A stretch of DNA of 64,000 bases from Myxacorys chilensis ATA2-1-KO14 (GTDB lineage: Bacteria > Cyanobacteriota > Cyanobacteriia > Leptolyngbyales > Leptolyngbyaceae), in the NCBI GenBank assembly GCA_019359275.1, contig JAHHHP010000014.1:1-64000 (forward strand). The letters run 5' to 3'. The notes beneath the pieces were generated by a model. It saw only the letters and a program-made list of their open reading frames with translations, did not search any database and was not told the origin of the DNA. Both the position numbers and the translations under genes were made by a program. Positions 18,726 to 27,621 of the stretch are shown piece by piece (the stretch's first letter is position 1; every line of letters starts with the position of its first letter).

Positions 18726-18766
18726 AGCATCCTAATCAACAGTTTCAAGGTTCCGCACTTGAAATA

Positions 18767-18804
18767 CTGTTAAATCTGTTAACAAGTAACCACTGTTAAC
18801 AAGT
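18767..18804. repeat. Tandem CTGTTAACAAGT direct repeats
   Basis: CTGTTAACAAGT occurs at 18776-18787 and again at 18793-18804, 17 bases start to start, with a third partial copy (CTGTTAA) at 18767. GTTAAC is itself palindromic. The array lies 40-80 bp after the SDR stop with no gene start close by on the right, so its role is unclear. It could be a protein-binding array or debris. Confidence 0.5.
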
Positions 18805-18823
18805 CGAATCTCATTCACGAAAG

Positions 18824-18842
18824 CCTCCCAAACTATGGGAGG
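18824..18842 (+). terminator. Hairpin downstream of the SDR gene
   Basis: CCTCCCA (18824-18830) pairs with TGGGAGG (18836-18842) around AACTA, followed by TATTCTT. It is a modest rho-independent terminator candidate for the SDR gene about 100 bp upstream. Confidence 0.5.
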
Positions 18843-19038
18843 TATTCTTATGCTCACTCTCCCCCTGCTCCTAGAACAAGTCCTTCAATCGTATCGATCG
18901 ACAAGGGTAAAATTTCGGCCTTGCTGATTTTGTAATGGTATCGCTATCCCAAAGGCGGATTTCTTCGTGGAAAAATCATTACTTTTCAGCAACGCCGAAA
19001 TTTGTAATAGTGATGGAAACGAGCAAACATCTCTAAAA

Positions 19039-19320
19039 TCATTCTGCTTTAGGCTTATCTGCACCTGGTAATCCATCCGGAGTGTAGACAGCCTCTTTGA
19101 CCTCGATTCGTCCCAGAATGGTCAACCCAGTTGTGGCTAGAACGACAACGATTTGCGACACGCTATTCGGGTCAATTCTGCCTGTATTTTGATAATTTTC
19201 GATGTTCTTGGCAACGACGGGAGCGAGGGACGCGATCGCGGTGAGGACGGCTCCCCAAAACGTCTTACTGTGAAAAATGCTTTTTGTAGGGACAACGGCA
19301 GCGGAATGGCTAGTCTGCAT
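19039..19320 (-). CDS. Small membrane protein, holin-like in layout
   Basis: 93 residues from the ATG at 19320 (MQTSHSAAVV); an ATG at 19356 would add 12 residues. One hydrophobic segment (FWGAVLTAIASLAPVVA, about residues 23-40) and a second near VVVLATTGLTILG, separated by a short polar loop, then a tail YTPDGLPGADKPKAE. Similar short proteins with two membrane helices and a YTP.GLPG tail occur in cyanobacterial genomes and resemble phage holins, but no lysis gene or prophage is nearby. The function is unknown. Confidence 0.6.
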   Translation of the reverse strand: MQTSHSAAVVPTKSIFHSKTFWGAVLTAIASLAPVVAKNIENYQNTGRIDPNSVSQIVVVLATTGLTILGRIEVKEAVYTPDGLPGADKPKAE

Positions 19321-19648
19321 GGTAATGGCTCTTGAGAAGGGGGACAGTAATTGCATCAGTGACGAGAACCACCGCTACGGAAAACTTGAATTACCCTTTT
19401 GGGTACTTTGTGAGCTGAGTTCCATCTAGCGATTACCCCTTTGGGGAACTGCGAAGCAACCGCTCATCTTCGTTTGCGGCTCATCAGTCTCCACGAGCAT
19501 TACTTCTCCGATGTGATGCGCCAAATCATGCATTAGAAGGTGATGTAAGGCGATCATCAAATTTATCTGATTTTTCGGACTCGAGTCTTGGCGGTAAACC
19601 TTGCTGTTGTCTTGTATCTCTATTGAACGAGCATAAGATATCTAGCCG
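19321..19648. other. Intergenic region with two short perfect hairpins
   Basis: The gap between divergent genes contains TACCC-TTTT-GGGTA (19392-19405) and CCCC-TTT-GGGG (about 19437-19446), two small stems with T loops about 45 bases apart. Nothing coding was recognised. Confidence 0.45.
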
Positions 19649-20521
19649 ATGAACCGTTTTTTCACCCTGTTTTTGACTACGATTCTTTGGATTGCAGCCT
19701 GCTCAGGTGTTGTATACCCTGCTTCTCGATTTGGTGTGATGGCACAACTGCCACACCCTTTGCAAGCTTGTCGTTCAAATGCTCCAGTACCGTCTGCTGC
19801 ACCCTTCCCAACATTGCACCCCGATGCTTTGAACGCGAGAGTGCCAGTCCTGATGTATCACGACATTCTGCCTGCCAAGAAAGTCGCTTATGACTTAACG
19901 CCTCAAGAATTAAGACAGCACTTTGAGCGAATAAAGTCGAGCCAGCTCACGCCAATAAGCATCGATCGCTTGATTGCTCATCTGCGCACAGGCAGTCAGT
20001 TACCTGAAAAACCAATCTTACTGACCTTCGATGATGGCTACGGAGGGCACTATCAATACGCCTATCCACTCTTGAAAGAATATGGGTATCCGGCTGTGTT
20101 CTCGATTCATACCAGTTCGGTTGGTGTGAATGTTGGCCGAACGCATGTGAGCTGGCAAGACCTGAAAACGATGGCAAAAGATCCGCTCGTAACCATTGCC
20201 TCTCATAGCAAAACTCATCCTGCACTAACCAGACTTTCGGATCAAAAGCTGACCCAAGAAGTTGTGAACTCGAAGAAAATTCTTGAATCAAAGCTCGCTC
20301 GTCCGGTGCGGTACTTTACTTATCCATATGGCAATTACGATGCCAGAGTCAAGCGAGTTGTTGCGAATGCTCACTATCTTGCCGCGATCGCGTTTGCTAT
20401 GCCAACGGAGCGCTTTGCGAATCAGTCACCAGATTTGTTGAGTCTGGCTCGATTTGAAAAATCTCAGCTTGAAAAAGTAATTCCTCGAGCTTGGGGTGGT
20501 TCTCCAAAGCAGTGCCAATGA
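19649..20521 (+). CDS. Polysaccharide deacetylase, predicted lipoprotein
   Basis: NodB-homology domain carbohydrate esterase, 290 aa. The first 18 residues form a signal peptide ending in a lipobox-like IAAC, so it is probably lipid-anchored outside the inner membrane. Motif 1 is LLTFDDG (Asp128, Asp129), motif 2 is IASHSKTHPAL (metal-binding H-x4-H), and the region RYFTYPYGNYD corresponds to motif 3. VPVLMYHDI before motif 1 is typical of this subgroup. Probable substrate is N-acetylated or O-acetylated exopolysaccharide or peptidoglycan; the sequence does not decide which. Confidence 0.9.
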   Translation: MNRFFTLFLTTILWIAACSGVVYPASRFGVMAQLPHPLQACRSNAPVPSAAPFPTLHPDALNARVPVLMYHDILPAKKVAYDLTPQELRQHFERIKSSQLTPISIDRLIAHLRTGSQLPEKPILLTFDDGYGGHYQYAYPLLKEYGYPAVFSIHTSSVGVNVGRTHVSWQDLKTMAKDPLVTIASHSKTHPALTRLSDQKLTQEVVNSKKILESKLARPVRYFTYPYGNYDARVKRVVANAHYLAAIAFAMPTERFANQSPDLLSLARFEKSQLEKVIPRAWGGSPKQCQ

Positions 20522-20586
20522 ACTGCAAACGGCTGGTGCGATTTCACTCGGATCAAGCGATCATGTCATGACTAATTCTGTCCGGT

Positions 20587-20720
20587 ATCGTCAACTTAAC
20601 GCAATCTAGCTCTACTGATTGAGAATGAGTACGTTTGGAACCCCGAAGCATCAGCATTCTGGTCTCTGTCAATTCACTCTTGTCTCAACCAAGAAGCTCT
20701 TGAACCGTTAAGTTGACGAT
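20587..20720. repeat. 15-bp inverted repeat ATCGTCAACTTAACG flanking about 100 bp
   Basis: ATCGTCAACTTAACG at 20587-20601 is the exact reverse complement of 20706-20720, with 104 bases between. A further copy of the core CGTTAAGTTGAC is at 25022-25033. The pair could be the terminal repeats of a very small mobile element (MITE). The interior has no ORF. Confidence 0.5.
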
Positions 20721-20727
20721 CCCGATT

Positions 20728-20760
20728 GATGTTAGAGAAAGCTGAGCCTTCTCTAACATC
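20728..20760. terminator. Hairpin between the deacetylase and the TPR protein
   Basis: GATGTTAGAGAA (20728-20739) pairs perfectly with TTCTCTAACATC (20749-20760) around a 9-base loop. It lies between convergent genes, about 50 bp from the TPR gene's stop. It could serve either strand, although neither side has a strong T-run. Confidence 0.6.
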
Positions 20761-20808
20761 CTTACGACAATGGTTGCGAGCACTCAAAACTGCGAAGACA
20801 AAATTTTG

Positions 20809-22371
20809 CTACTTGATTGACAACGCAACTTGAAGAGCTTGATCTAAAATTTTTATCGCTTTTGCTCGATTTGTAACTCGGTCTTTGGCATTGTATTGCG
20901 TCGCGATCGCGATCAGTGCTTGGCTCTTGTACTCTTTCGTTTGCGTCGTTTGGGCAACTCGTAAAGCTTGCTCAAGCTCTCCAACTTGGGCGAATGATTG
21001 AGCTAAAGCAGGCATCAACCAATCTAAATGAGCAGAATCACCAGCAGGCGGTTGAATCGATTGCGCAATTTGCTTTGCTCGCTCCGGTTTCCCTGCCTCA
21101 GCATACGCAAGCGCAACTTCGGGTAGAATGCCTTGAAGTCGTTCCCGTTGAGCGATTTGCAGAGCTTGATCATACTGCTGATTGGCCAGATAATATCTCA
21201 CTATTTCGGAGAGGGTCAAATTTTTTGCAGTTGAGAGCGATCGCGCCACCTTCACCGCCTGAGCAACCTCTCCAGTTTTGGCATAATGCATCGCGATCGC
21301 TTGAAATACTCGCTCCCGGTCCATCCGCGTTCCAATTCGACCTGCCAGCTCACGCGCCGTCTGAAGCTGTCCGATTTCAGCATATCCGCTGGCCACTTGT
21401 GCCAAGGCAGAATTGCGAAGAGATGGTTTTAATGCCTGTGCTTTGGATTGAGCACTCACCAAAACCGTCTTGGCTTGGCTCAATTGTCCGATGGCTGCGT
21501 ACTGAGTCGCCACTTTGGTTAGAAGATGGACTCGCTCGGGTGGAAACTGGGTTAATTGCAGTGCCTCAATTTCTGGTAGGACTTGATCGAGTAGTGAGAT
21601 CGCTTGCGGTTTTTGTCCATTGGCGATTAGCATCTGGGAAATGTGCAGTTTTTGAGTGATGTCCCAAGACTTATCTTCTTGCGATTGCGGTTGAGCGCGA
21701 ATACTCTCTAGAGCTTGCTGAAGCGTTGGTAGTAGGAAGTTTGATTGCTTGATACGTTGGAGTTCAAAGGTCATTCCCAGAAGAATTTGCCGCCTAGTTC
21801 GGAGATCCGGATTGCGTTGAGCAATGGCGATCGCTTCGTCTAAAATTTGCCTCGCTTGGTCGGGCTTTTGATCTTTTTGATAAGCTGCAGCAATTTTTAC
21901 CATTGCCATCGGGCGGAACCCATTCTCAACTCCTCGAATAATTGACAGCGCAAAATCGTAATAACCCGCTTTTGCGTATTCACCCGCTCTGTTGAGTAAT
22001 GATTCCTCTGGTGAGGTAGCGCTGAGGGTACAGTTCGCGATCGTCTGAGTGTGCGCAATCTGGAACGCTTTTGTGAGCAATTGTTGACCTTTACTCGTTT
22101 GCCCCACTAGCTTGTATCCGTTTGCAACTCGCATTAGAGGGGTCGCTTTATAACAATCACTCAGTATTGTCTCTGTGATGGATAACGCTTGATCCAAAAT
22201 TTTCACAGCCACTTGAGATTGTTCGATCGCTGCATATTGAAACGCAATCTCAGCCACTAAAGGTGCTTTAGACTCGCTTCTCTCCTTCCCAAATCCTGGC
22301 TGAATCGGCAATAGCACCGTAAGCAGAGCAGTAACTGTTAACACTGTGCCTCGTTTGATCCTTAGCGCCAT
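20809..22371 (-). CDS. Secreted TPR-repeat protein
   Basis: 520 residues beginning with a signal peptide (TVLTVTALLTVLLPIQPGFG). The rest is a long alpha-solenoid of tetratricopeptide-like helix pairs of about 33-36 residues (for example EIGQLQTARELAGRIGTRMD, YAKTGEVAQAVKVARSL, YAEAGKPERAKQIAQSI), plus recurring KIAAAYQKDQKPDQARQILDEA-type units. It is predicted to be a periplasmic protein-interaction scaffold. No enzymatic domain is seen and no partner is identifiable from neighbours. Confidence 0.85.
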   Translation of the reverse strand: MALRIKRGTVLTVTALLTVLLPIQPGFGKERSESKAPLVAEIAFQYAAIEQSQVAVKILDQALSITETILSDCYKATPLMRVANGYKLVGQTSKGQQLLTKAFQIAHTQTIANCTLSATSPEESLLNRAGEYAKAGYYDFALSIIRGVENGFRPMAMVKIAAAYQKDQKPDQARQILDEAIAIAQRNPDLRTRRQILLGMTFELQRIKQSNFLLPTLQQALESIRAQPQSQEDKSWDITQKLHISQMLIANGQKPQAISLLDQVLPEIEALQLTQFPPERVHLLTKVATQYAAIGQLSQAKTVLVSAQSKAQALKPSLRNSALAQVASGYAEIGQLQTARELAGRIGTRMDRERVFQAIAMHYAKTGEVAQAVKVARSLSTAKNLTLSEIVRYYLANQQYDQALQIAQRERLQGILPEVALAYAEAGKPERAKQIAQSIQPPAGDSAHLDWLMPALAQSFAQVGELEQALRVAQTTQTKEYKSQALIAIATQYNAKDRVTNRAKAIKILDQALQVALSIK

Positions 22372-22650
22372 GTCTCCGTCCTCAATTTTGGAAATGTGGT
22401 TATAGTTTTAGTAACGCAAAATCAAACGATAAGTTCGACGTTGTTATTCAGTTTCACTTAAGCTTCATCAATGCCTTCAACTGGTATCGTCTGGTGTAGA
22501 GCAGGAGATGAATGGATCACAAATCATTTGCCCTTCTGGTCAATAATTTGTTGCTCTACATCGGTCATGCGTCGAGGTGACGGGAGTACGATAGAGTGAA
22601 GTAGTGCATTTGTCCTGCTGTGATGTAAGCGGTGTCCGTTCTCCTGAGTT

Positions 22651-24813
22651 ATGCCCACGAAGCTGCTAATTGTCGAAAGTCCTGGCAAAGTCAAAAAGCT
22701 TAGCCAAATTCTGGGCTCTGATTGGCTCGTCAGAGCGAGCATGGGGCATGTACGGGAATTGGCTCAGGATGGGATTGATTCGCTGGGATTTGATCTTGGA
22801 GATCGGACCGTTCGTTGTCGCTTTGTACCGAGAGGAACGCGTGGCAAAGAGACGATTCATCAACTTAAAACTGCGGCTCGACAAGTCAAAACGGTCGTGC
22901 TGGCGACCGATGATGATCGAGAAGGCGAAACGATCGCGTGGCATCTTCAGCAAGCCTTGAATCTGAAACAACCCCAGCGCGTCGTTTACAGCGAAATTAC
23001 GCCTGCTGCGGTCAAAAAAGCCATTGCCAACCCCAGACCGATTAATCAAGCCTTAGTCGATGCCGGTCTCTGCCGTACCGTTCTCGACAAGCTCGTCGGC
23101 TATAAAGGCTCGCCGTTGCTTTGGAAGTTACAGAACGGGGCAAAGTCTATGGGGCGAGTGCAAAGCGCAACGTTACATCTCCTCTGTGAGCGGGAACGCC
23201 AAATCGAAGCCTTTGTGCCGCAGGATTATTGGAATGTGTTCGTCGATTATGCTGAGGGATTTCGTGCCTTTTACCGTGGCACCGAGGGAACTGCAGAACC
23301 CGAAGCACCACAACCAGATGATGCAATGACAGTGCACGATCGTACCCCTCCAGAATCGGAACGAGTTTTGTCTCAAGCCGAAGCGGATCGGTTAGTCAGA
23401 CAAGCACACGCCTTTCCGCATCACGTGATGTCGATCGACGGCAAAGTTGTGAATCGCACCCCACCACCGCCCTTTGTGACCTCGACGCTGCAACAAGCGG
23501 CGGGCTCGCGCCTCAAGTTTAGCCCCGAAAAAACAATGCAGGTGGCACAATCGCTCTACGAAGCCGGACATATCACGTATATGCGCACCGATAGCATCGA
23601 CCTCAGCCCAGAGTACCGCGATGCGGCGCGGCAATGGTTGATCAATCACGATGCGGAGAATGTGCCGAAGAAACTGACGCATCATCGTCAGGTGAAAGGG
23701 TCTCAGGAGGCACACGAAGCGATTCGCCCCACCGATATCCATCGTGCCTCAGCTCAATTGAAAGTCGAATTGTCGAGTGATGCCTTTGCGCTGTATGTCC
23801 TGATTTGGAAACGGGCGATCGCATCGCAGTGTCAACCTGCACGAGTACGACAAACACGGATCGTCACGCAATCTGGCACCATTTTCTGGCAGGCGAAAGG
23901 ACAAGTGATTGAATTTGCGGGCTACAGCAAGTATTGGAATAACTTGAGTGCCGATGTAGAATTGCCCCTCGTGCAGCCCCTTCAGCCGTTGACCTTAACC
24001 CAAGCTAACCAGGAACAGAAGCAGACCCAGCCCCCGCCTCGCTATAGCGAACCAAAATTGGTGCAAGGTATGGAGCGGCAGGGAATTGGACGACCCAGTA
24101 CCTATGCCCCCACAATTCAGACGCTAAAGGAGCGGCAGTATGTGGACGTGCTCAAAGGTGCATTGCAACCCACGGCTTTGGGACGGGAGGTGGATCGCTT
24201 CCTCGCCCATGCCCTGCCGGAGTTGCTGCAAACCGAATTTACAGCTCAAATGGAACGCTCTCTCGACGCGATCGCTGAAGGCAAACAAGATTGGCAACAG
24301 TATCTTACCGATTGGAACGAAACCTACTTTGAACCCGCTTTACTCAAAGCACAACGCGTGATTCCCCAACATCTAAGCACGACGCCCGCTCCTCGCCCCG
24401 AAAAGCAGCTGCAAAAATCGAAAACCCGCTGTCCGAAGTGTCAAAAATCGCTTGCCAAAATTCCGAGTGCAAAAGTCAAAAAGAAATACTTCCTCAAGTG
24501 CGTCGAGGGGTGTGATAATGTCGTGCTGTTTTGGTCGGAGTACACGAAACAGTGGGAAGCACCGCAAGCAAAATCGACCTCAAGCGAACAGCCTAAGCCC
24601 AAGCGAACTGAGGCTCCTTGCCCCGTCTGTCAGCAGCCGCTCGAGCAGTATGCCTATCAAAAAGACGGTCAACCGAAAGTGCTGTTGCGCTGCTCAAATC
24701 CAAATGCACATCGCGACAACAAACACAAAGACGTAGTCTATTTTCAGACCACGACAGGGTGGTGGAGTCCCAAGCTGGGGGAGCTAGACGTTGCCGCATT
24801 GCATAACTCCTAG
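22651..24813 (+). CDS. topA: DNA topoisomerase I (type IA)
   Basis: Relaxes negative supercoils through a 5'-phosphotyrosine intermediate. The 720 residues start with a TOPRIM domain (LLIVESPGKVKKLSQ, VVLATDDDREGETIAWHL). The catalytic Tyr310 lies in GHITYMRTDSID. PRYSEPKLVQGMERQGIGRPSTYAPTI carries the usual gate motif. The C-terminus has two zinc-ribbon-like modules (CPKCQKSL..KKYFLKCVEGC and CPVCQQPL..LLRCSNPN). It is shorter than the longer bacterial TopA enzymes of nearly 900 aa, so it may be a second, compact paralogue. The ATG at 22651 gives the canonical MPTKLLIVESPGK start. Confidence 0.95.
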   Translation: MPTKLLIVESPGKVKKLSQILGSDWLVRASMGHVRELAQDGIDSLGFDLGDRTVRCRFVPRGTRGKETIHQLKTAARQVKTVVLATDDDREGETIAWHLQQALNLKQPQRVVYSEITPAAVKKAIANPRPINQALVDAGLCRTVLDKLVGYKGSPLLWKLQNGAKSMGRVQSATLHLLCERERQIEAFVPQDYWNVFVDYAEGFRAFYRGTEGTAEPEAPQPDDAMTVHDRTPPESERVLSQAEADRLVRQAHAFPHHVMSIDGKVVNRTPPPPFVTSTLQQAAGSRLKFSPEKTMQVAQSLYEAGHITYMRTDSIDLSPEYRDAARQWLINHDAENVPKKLTHHRQVKGSQEAHEAIRPTDIHRASAQLKVELSSDAFALYVLIWKRAIASQCQPARVRQTRIVTQSGTIFWQAKGQVIEFAGYSKYWNNLSADVELPLVQPLQPLTLTQANQEQKQTQPPPRYSEPKLVQGMERQGIGRPSTYAPTIQTLKERQYVDVLKGALQPTALGREVDRFLAHALPELLQTEFTAQMERSLDAIAEGKQDWQQYLTDWNETYFEPALLKAQRVIPQHLSTTPAPRPEKQLQKSKTRCPKCQKSLAKIPSAKVKKKYFLKCVEGCDNVVLFWSEYTKQWEAPQAKSTSSEQPKPKRTEAPCPVCQQPLEQYAYQKDGQPKVLLRCSNPNAHRDNKHKDVVYFQTTTGWWSPKLGELDVAALHNS

Positions 24814-25131
24814 GGTCACAGTCGGCGCTGCAACGATTTCTATCTGCAATTGGACCGATTCGAGGACACTTTCAGCCTAAGCAAAATCAACTGACTGCAC
24901 AACGCTACCGAGAAAATCTGCGCCAACGAGTTGAGAATTGGCGAGATGTTGTTGGGCTGAAACTGCATAGACTGAGCAATCCTGATTGCTCAAAATCGTC
25001 GTGCCGGTTTTTGAATTATCTCGTTAAGTTGACTGCGAAGATAGAAGCGTATTCCTTCGATCGTGCATGCCACTCCAGCTGGATAGGCTCTATCAGTGTG
25101 CTACCCAAATGCGAAATCAGGATGAAACGGA
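24814..25131. other. Intergenic region with degenerate coding-like sequence
   Basis: About 320 bases between convergent topA and the DUF305 gene. From about 24820 a frame reads SQSALQRFLSAIGPIRGHFQ and on through a Gln/Arg-rich stretch without a start, suggesting a gene remnant of unknown family. GAGCAAT-CCTG-ATTGCTC (24974-24991) is a small hairpin, and CGTTAAGTTGAC (25022-25033) repeats the 20.6 kb inverted-repeat core. Confidence 0.4.
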
Positions 25132-25839
25132 CTATTGGTTATACCAAGCTTTGCGCCACTGCTCCATCTGATCGATTTCGGTTTGTTGTGAAGAAACGAT
25201 TGCTTTAGCCAGTTGCTGAACTTCAGGACGCTTTGATTTTTGTTGCGCTTCTTTTGCCATTGCGATCGCGCTTTCATGATGCGGAATCATCGCGTTGATA
25301 AAGCGTAGATCGAATTGACCATCGGCTGTTCCCAGATCCATATTCATCATCATGTCGTTCATTTGGTCTTGCGACATTGGCATCATGCTTTTCGTCCCGC
25401 TATTCCATGCCATCGGAGTGCTAGCTGCATTCGCATACCACGCCTTGCGCCATTGCTGCATTTGAGCAATCTCTTTGTCTTGATCAGCAATAATAGATTG
25501 AGCCAGTTTCTTGATTTCAGGTCGCTTCGATTTCTGTAGCGCCTCTTGCGCCATTTTCACGGCTCCTTGATGATGCGGAATCATGGCATCCATAAAGCGC
25601 AGATCAAAGCTTTGATCTGCTGGACCTAAATCCATGTCCATCATGCTACCGTGCTGCATGTTGCCGTGATCCATTCCTGGCGTTCCTGCCATTGGTGAAC
25701 CCATTGGTGAACCTGTTGCAGTAGGGCTTTGATTAGAGGTTGAATTTTGAGCATTCGAGCAAGCTGTTAGCCCACCAGCAGCAACGACTGCACCAAGCGA
25801 GAGTCCAAGTAAACCCGTTTTGAACAGTGAGCGGTTCAT
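25132..25839 (-). CDS. Lipoprotein with two tandem DUF305 domains
   Basis: 235 residues. A signal peptide ends in the lipobox GLTAC, so the protein is probably anchored on the periplasmic face. A Met/His-rich linker (GSPMAGTPGMDHGNMQHGSM) leads into two DUF305 repeats of about 75 residues: FDLRFMDAMIPHHQGAVKMA..QMQQWRKAWY and FDLRFINAMIPHHESAIAMA..QMEQWRKAWY. The MIPHH motif is the family signature. Met/His richness and the neighbouring copper proteins suggest copper binding. This is inferred, as DUF305 function is not established. Confidence 0.92.
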   Translation of the reverse strand: MNRSLFKTGLLGLSLGAVVAAGGLTACSNAQNSTSNQSPTATGSPMGSPMAGTPGMDHGNMQHGSMMDMDLGPADQSFDLRFMDAMIPHHQGAVKMAQEALQKSKRPEIKKLAQSIIADQDKEIAQMQQWRKAWYANAASTPMAWNSGTKSMMPMSQDQMNDMMMNMDLGTADGQFDLRFINAMIPHHESAIAMAKEAQQKSKRPEVQQLAKAIVSSQQTEIDQMEQWRKAWYNQ

Positions 25840-26146
25840 ACTTAACTTACCAATTTCGTTTACACTTTTATTCTGAACTGTCTAGTTGGCTGGAGAGTCA
25901 AGGGCAGAAAGTATATTTCGGATCGATTCCTTAAATGTAGGGTCAACTGTCCAGTGATTCAAGGCAGCACAAAAAGATGAAAGCTGGATGAAACTGCTCT
26001 CTATCGATAGCACTGAACTTCTTTAAAAGTTTTGTACCTCAATCGTTAGATGCGATCGCATTAGCAACTTCCTATCGTAAAAGCCAAGAACTGCGCTTCA
26101 GCCTTTGTGCTTCAGTTCCCTTGTTGTTTCCTTTAGGAGTTAAGTT
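25840..26146. other. Divergent intergenic region, DUF305 / Cys-rich copper protein
   Basis: About 300 bases with no ORF. AGGAG lies 8-9 nt before the ATG at 26147. A shared copper-responsive promoter would be expected here, but I could not identify a CopY- or CueR-type operator by eye. Confidence 0.35.
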
Positions 26147-26500
26147 ATGACAGCGACCCAATCTCATCAATCTCAGCTTCAATCTTGCATCGAAGCCTGT
26201 CTCGATTGCCTGCGCGAGTGCGAAAACTGCGCCACTGCTTGCCTTGATAGTGACATGGTGCAGATGATGGCTCAGTGCATTAAGACCTGTCGTGACTGTG
26301 CAGATACCTGCGATATCTGCGCTCGATTCATGGCTCGGAACTCTGATCTTCATGCTCAATTATGTAGCGTTTGTGCAGAAGCGTGCGATCGCTGTGCGGC
26401 TGAGTGTGCAAAACATGACCATGACCACTGCAAGCGGTGTGCAGAAGCGTGTCGTCGCTGTGCCGAATCCTGCCGCCAAATGGCTGCGGCAATGGTTTAA
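26147..26500 (+). CDS. Four-helix-bundle copper-binding protein (Csp-like)
   Basis: 117 residues with about 20 cysteines in C-x3-C and C-x2-C spacings along predicted helices (CIEACLDCLRECENC, CIKTCRDCADTCDICA, CSVCAEACDRCAAEC, CKRCAEACRRCAESCRQ). This is the pattern of Csp proteins, which store many Cu(I) ions in the core of a four-helix bundle. A His cluster (KHDHDH) precedes the last helix. No signal peptide is seen, so it should be cytosolic (Csp3-like). Flanked by a DUF305 lipoprotein and a CopZ-like chaperone, which supports a copper role. Confidence 0.93.
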   Translation: MTATQSHQSQLQSCIEACLDCLRECENCATACLDSDMVQMMAQCIKTCRDCADTCDICARFMARNSDLHAQLCSVCAEACDRCAAECAKHDHDHCKRCAEACRRCAESCRQMAAAMV

Positions 26501-26525
26501 CCGAGCAACGCGGTTCTGTACGGTT

Positions 26526-26556
26526 GAGGATGTCCTTGTGCTTGAGGGACATCCTC
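26526..26556 (+). terminator. Terminator of the Csp-like gene
   Basis: GAGGATGTCC (26526-26535) pairs with GGACATCCTC (26547-26556), followed by TTCTCGTTGTTT. It lies 25 bp after the stop codon. It is a good hairpin with a moderate T content, so the CopZ-like gene is probably transcribed separately. Confidence 0.65.
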
Positions 26557-26676
26557 TTCTCGTTGTTTAGGAGAGTTTTCAGTTTAGGAGGGTTTTCAGT
26601 ACGATCGCTTGACACTCCAGCCGACTAGATGGTTCAGAATAATCAATAACAAAGCTCTCGCTTCAAGGAAGCTCGA

Positions 26677-26874
26677 ATGATGACGTTACACTTTACCGTT
26701 CCGAACATGGCTTGTTCTGCTTGCAGTGACACGATTACTCACGCAATCAAAGCGGTTGATCCCAGCGCAAAAGTAAATGCTGATCTAAAAACGAAGCTGG
26801 TTGATGTTGAAACGCAAGCTTCAGAAACCAGCGTTAAGCAAGCTGTAAGTGAGGCTGGATATACTGTTGCTTAG
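26677..26874 (+). CDS. Heavy-metal-associated (HMA) domain protein, CopZ-like
   Basis: 65 residues forming one ferredoxin-like HMA domain. The metal site is MACSAC (MxCxxC) after the first strand (LHFTVPNMACSACSD), and the second half ends SEAGYTVA as in CopZ/Atx1 chaperones. It probably carries Cu(I) between the Csp store, P-type ATPases and thylakoid targets. Two consecutive ATG codons (26677 and 26680) could each start it; CAAGGAAG upstream favours either. No copper ATPase is in the window. Confidence 0.9.
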   Translation: MMTLHFTVPNMACSACSDTITHAIKAVDPSAKVNADLKTKLVDVETQASETSVKQAVSEAGYTVA

Positions 26875-27042
26875 TTCAATCTGTTTTTGATTACGCGATC
26901 GCGGTGATGATATGCCGCCCGCGTCACTCTAAATTCGATGCTTGAGGAGTGCGATCGCCTTCGATCGTACTCCGCCTTAATCTCACTCTTAATCTCACAG
27001 TAATAACCGCGATAATAGAATTAATTCATTGAGGCTAGATCA

Positions 27043-27618
27043 ATGGTTGCCACCCAGCCACCAAAAATAGCGACTACAGAACCTTCTACAGAAGAACAGT
27101 CTTTGTTCTCGTTAGAAGATTTCATGCTTCATCCTCCAAATCACATGGAGTGGATTGATGGAGAATTAGTGGAGACAACCGGAATGACCGTTCGACATGG
27201 CACTTTACAATCTAGGCTCTCTCGATTTTGGGGCAATCACGTAGATTCTCAGAAATTAGGAGGAGAGGTCGTTACTGAAACAGCCTGTCGTACTCTCAAT
27301 CAAGGTCGTCGTCCTGATGTTGCCTATATGTCACCAGAACTTGTAGCTCAGTATGGACAAGCAGCAGGCTTGCCGCGTAGCTTCCCACTCATCGCAGAAA
27401 TCGCTTCGCCAGATGACAGTGCAGAAGGTTTGTTTGCGAAAGCGATTGAATATCTAGAATCGGGTTGCCAAGAAGTATGGCTCGTATTTCCAGAGGCAAG
27501 AATTGTTCTGGCAAAAACAGCGGAGACGGCTTGGCAACTGTTCAATCCTGGGGATGCGATCGCAACTCAAACAACGCTTCAAGGATTTAGTATTCCACTC
27601 GATGAACTACTAGCGTGA
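27043..27618 (+). CDS. Uma2 family endonuclease-like protein (DUF820)
   Basis: 191 residues. The restriction-endonuclease-like core shows MEWIDGELVETTGMTVRHG, then GRRPDVAYM, LIAEIASPDDSAEGL and KAIEYLESGCQEVWLV, with the PD...ExxSP catalytic arrangement. Cyanobacteria carry many such genes. Their biological role is largely unknown and no DNA-mobility partner is adjacent. The start MVATQPPKIATT fits the family. Confidence 0.92.
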   Translation: MVATQPPKIATTEPSTEEQSLFSLEDFMLHPPNHMEWIDGELVETTGMTVRHGTLQSRLSRFWGNHVDSQKLGGEVVTETACRTLNQGRRPDVAYMSPELVAQYGQAAGLPRSFPLIAEIASPDDSAEGLFAKAIEYLESGCQEVWLVFPEARIVLAKTAETAWQLFNPGDAIATQTTLQGFSIPLDELLA

Positions 27619-27621
27619 ATG

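Noticed and set aside
18767-18804. CRISPR-like direct repeats
   Set aside because: Only two full copies of 12 bases at 17-base spacing; far too short for CRISPR repeats and spacers.
20916-21659. 247-codon plus-strand ORF opposite the TPR protein
   Set aside because: Shadow frame caused by the repetitive helix-coding sequence of the TPR gene.
22524-22742. Minus-strand ORF ending MTDVEQQIIDQKGK upstream of topA
   Set aside because: The last 14 codons look protein-like but the upstream part overlaps the topA start antisense. No family and no SD support.
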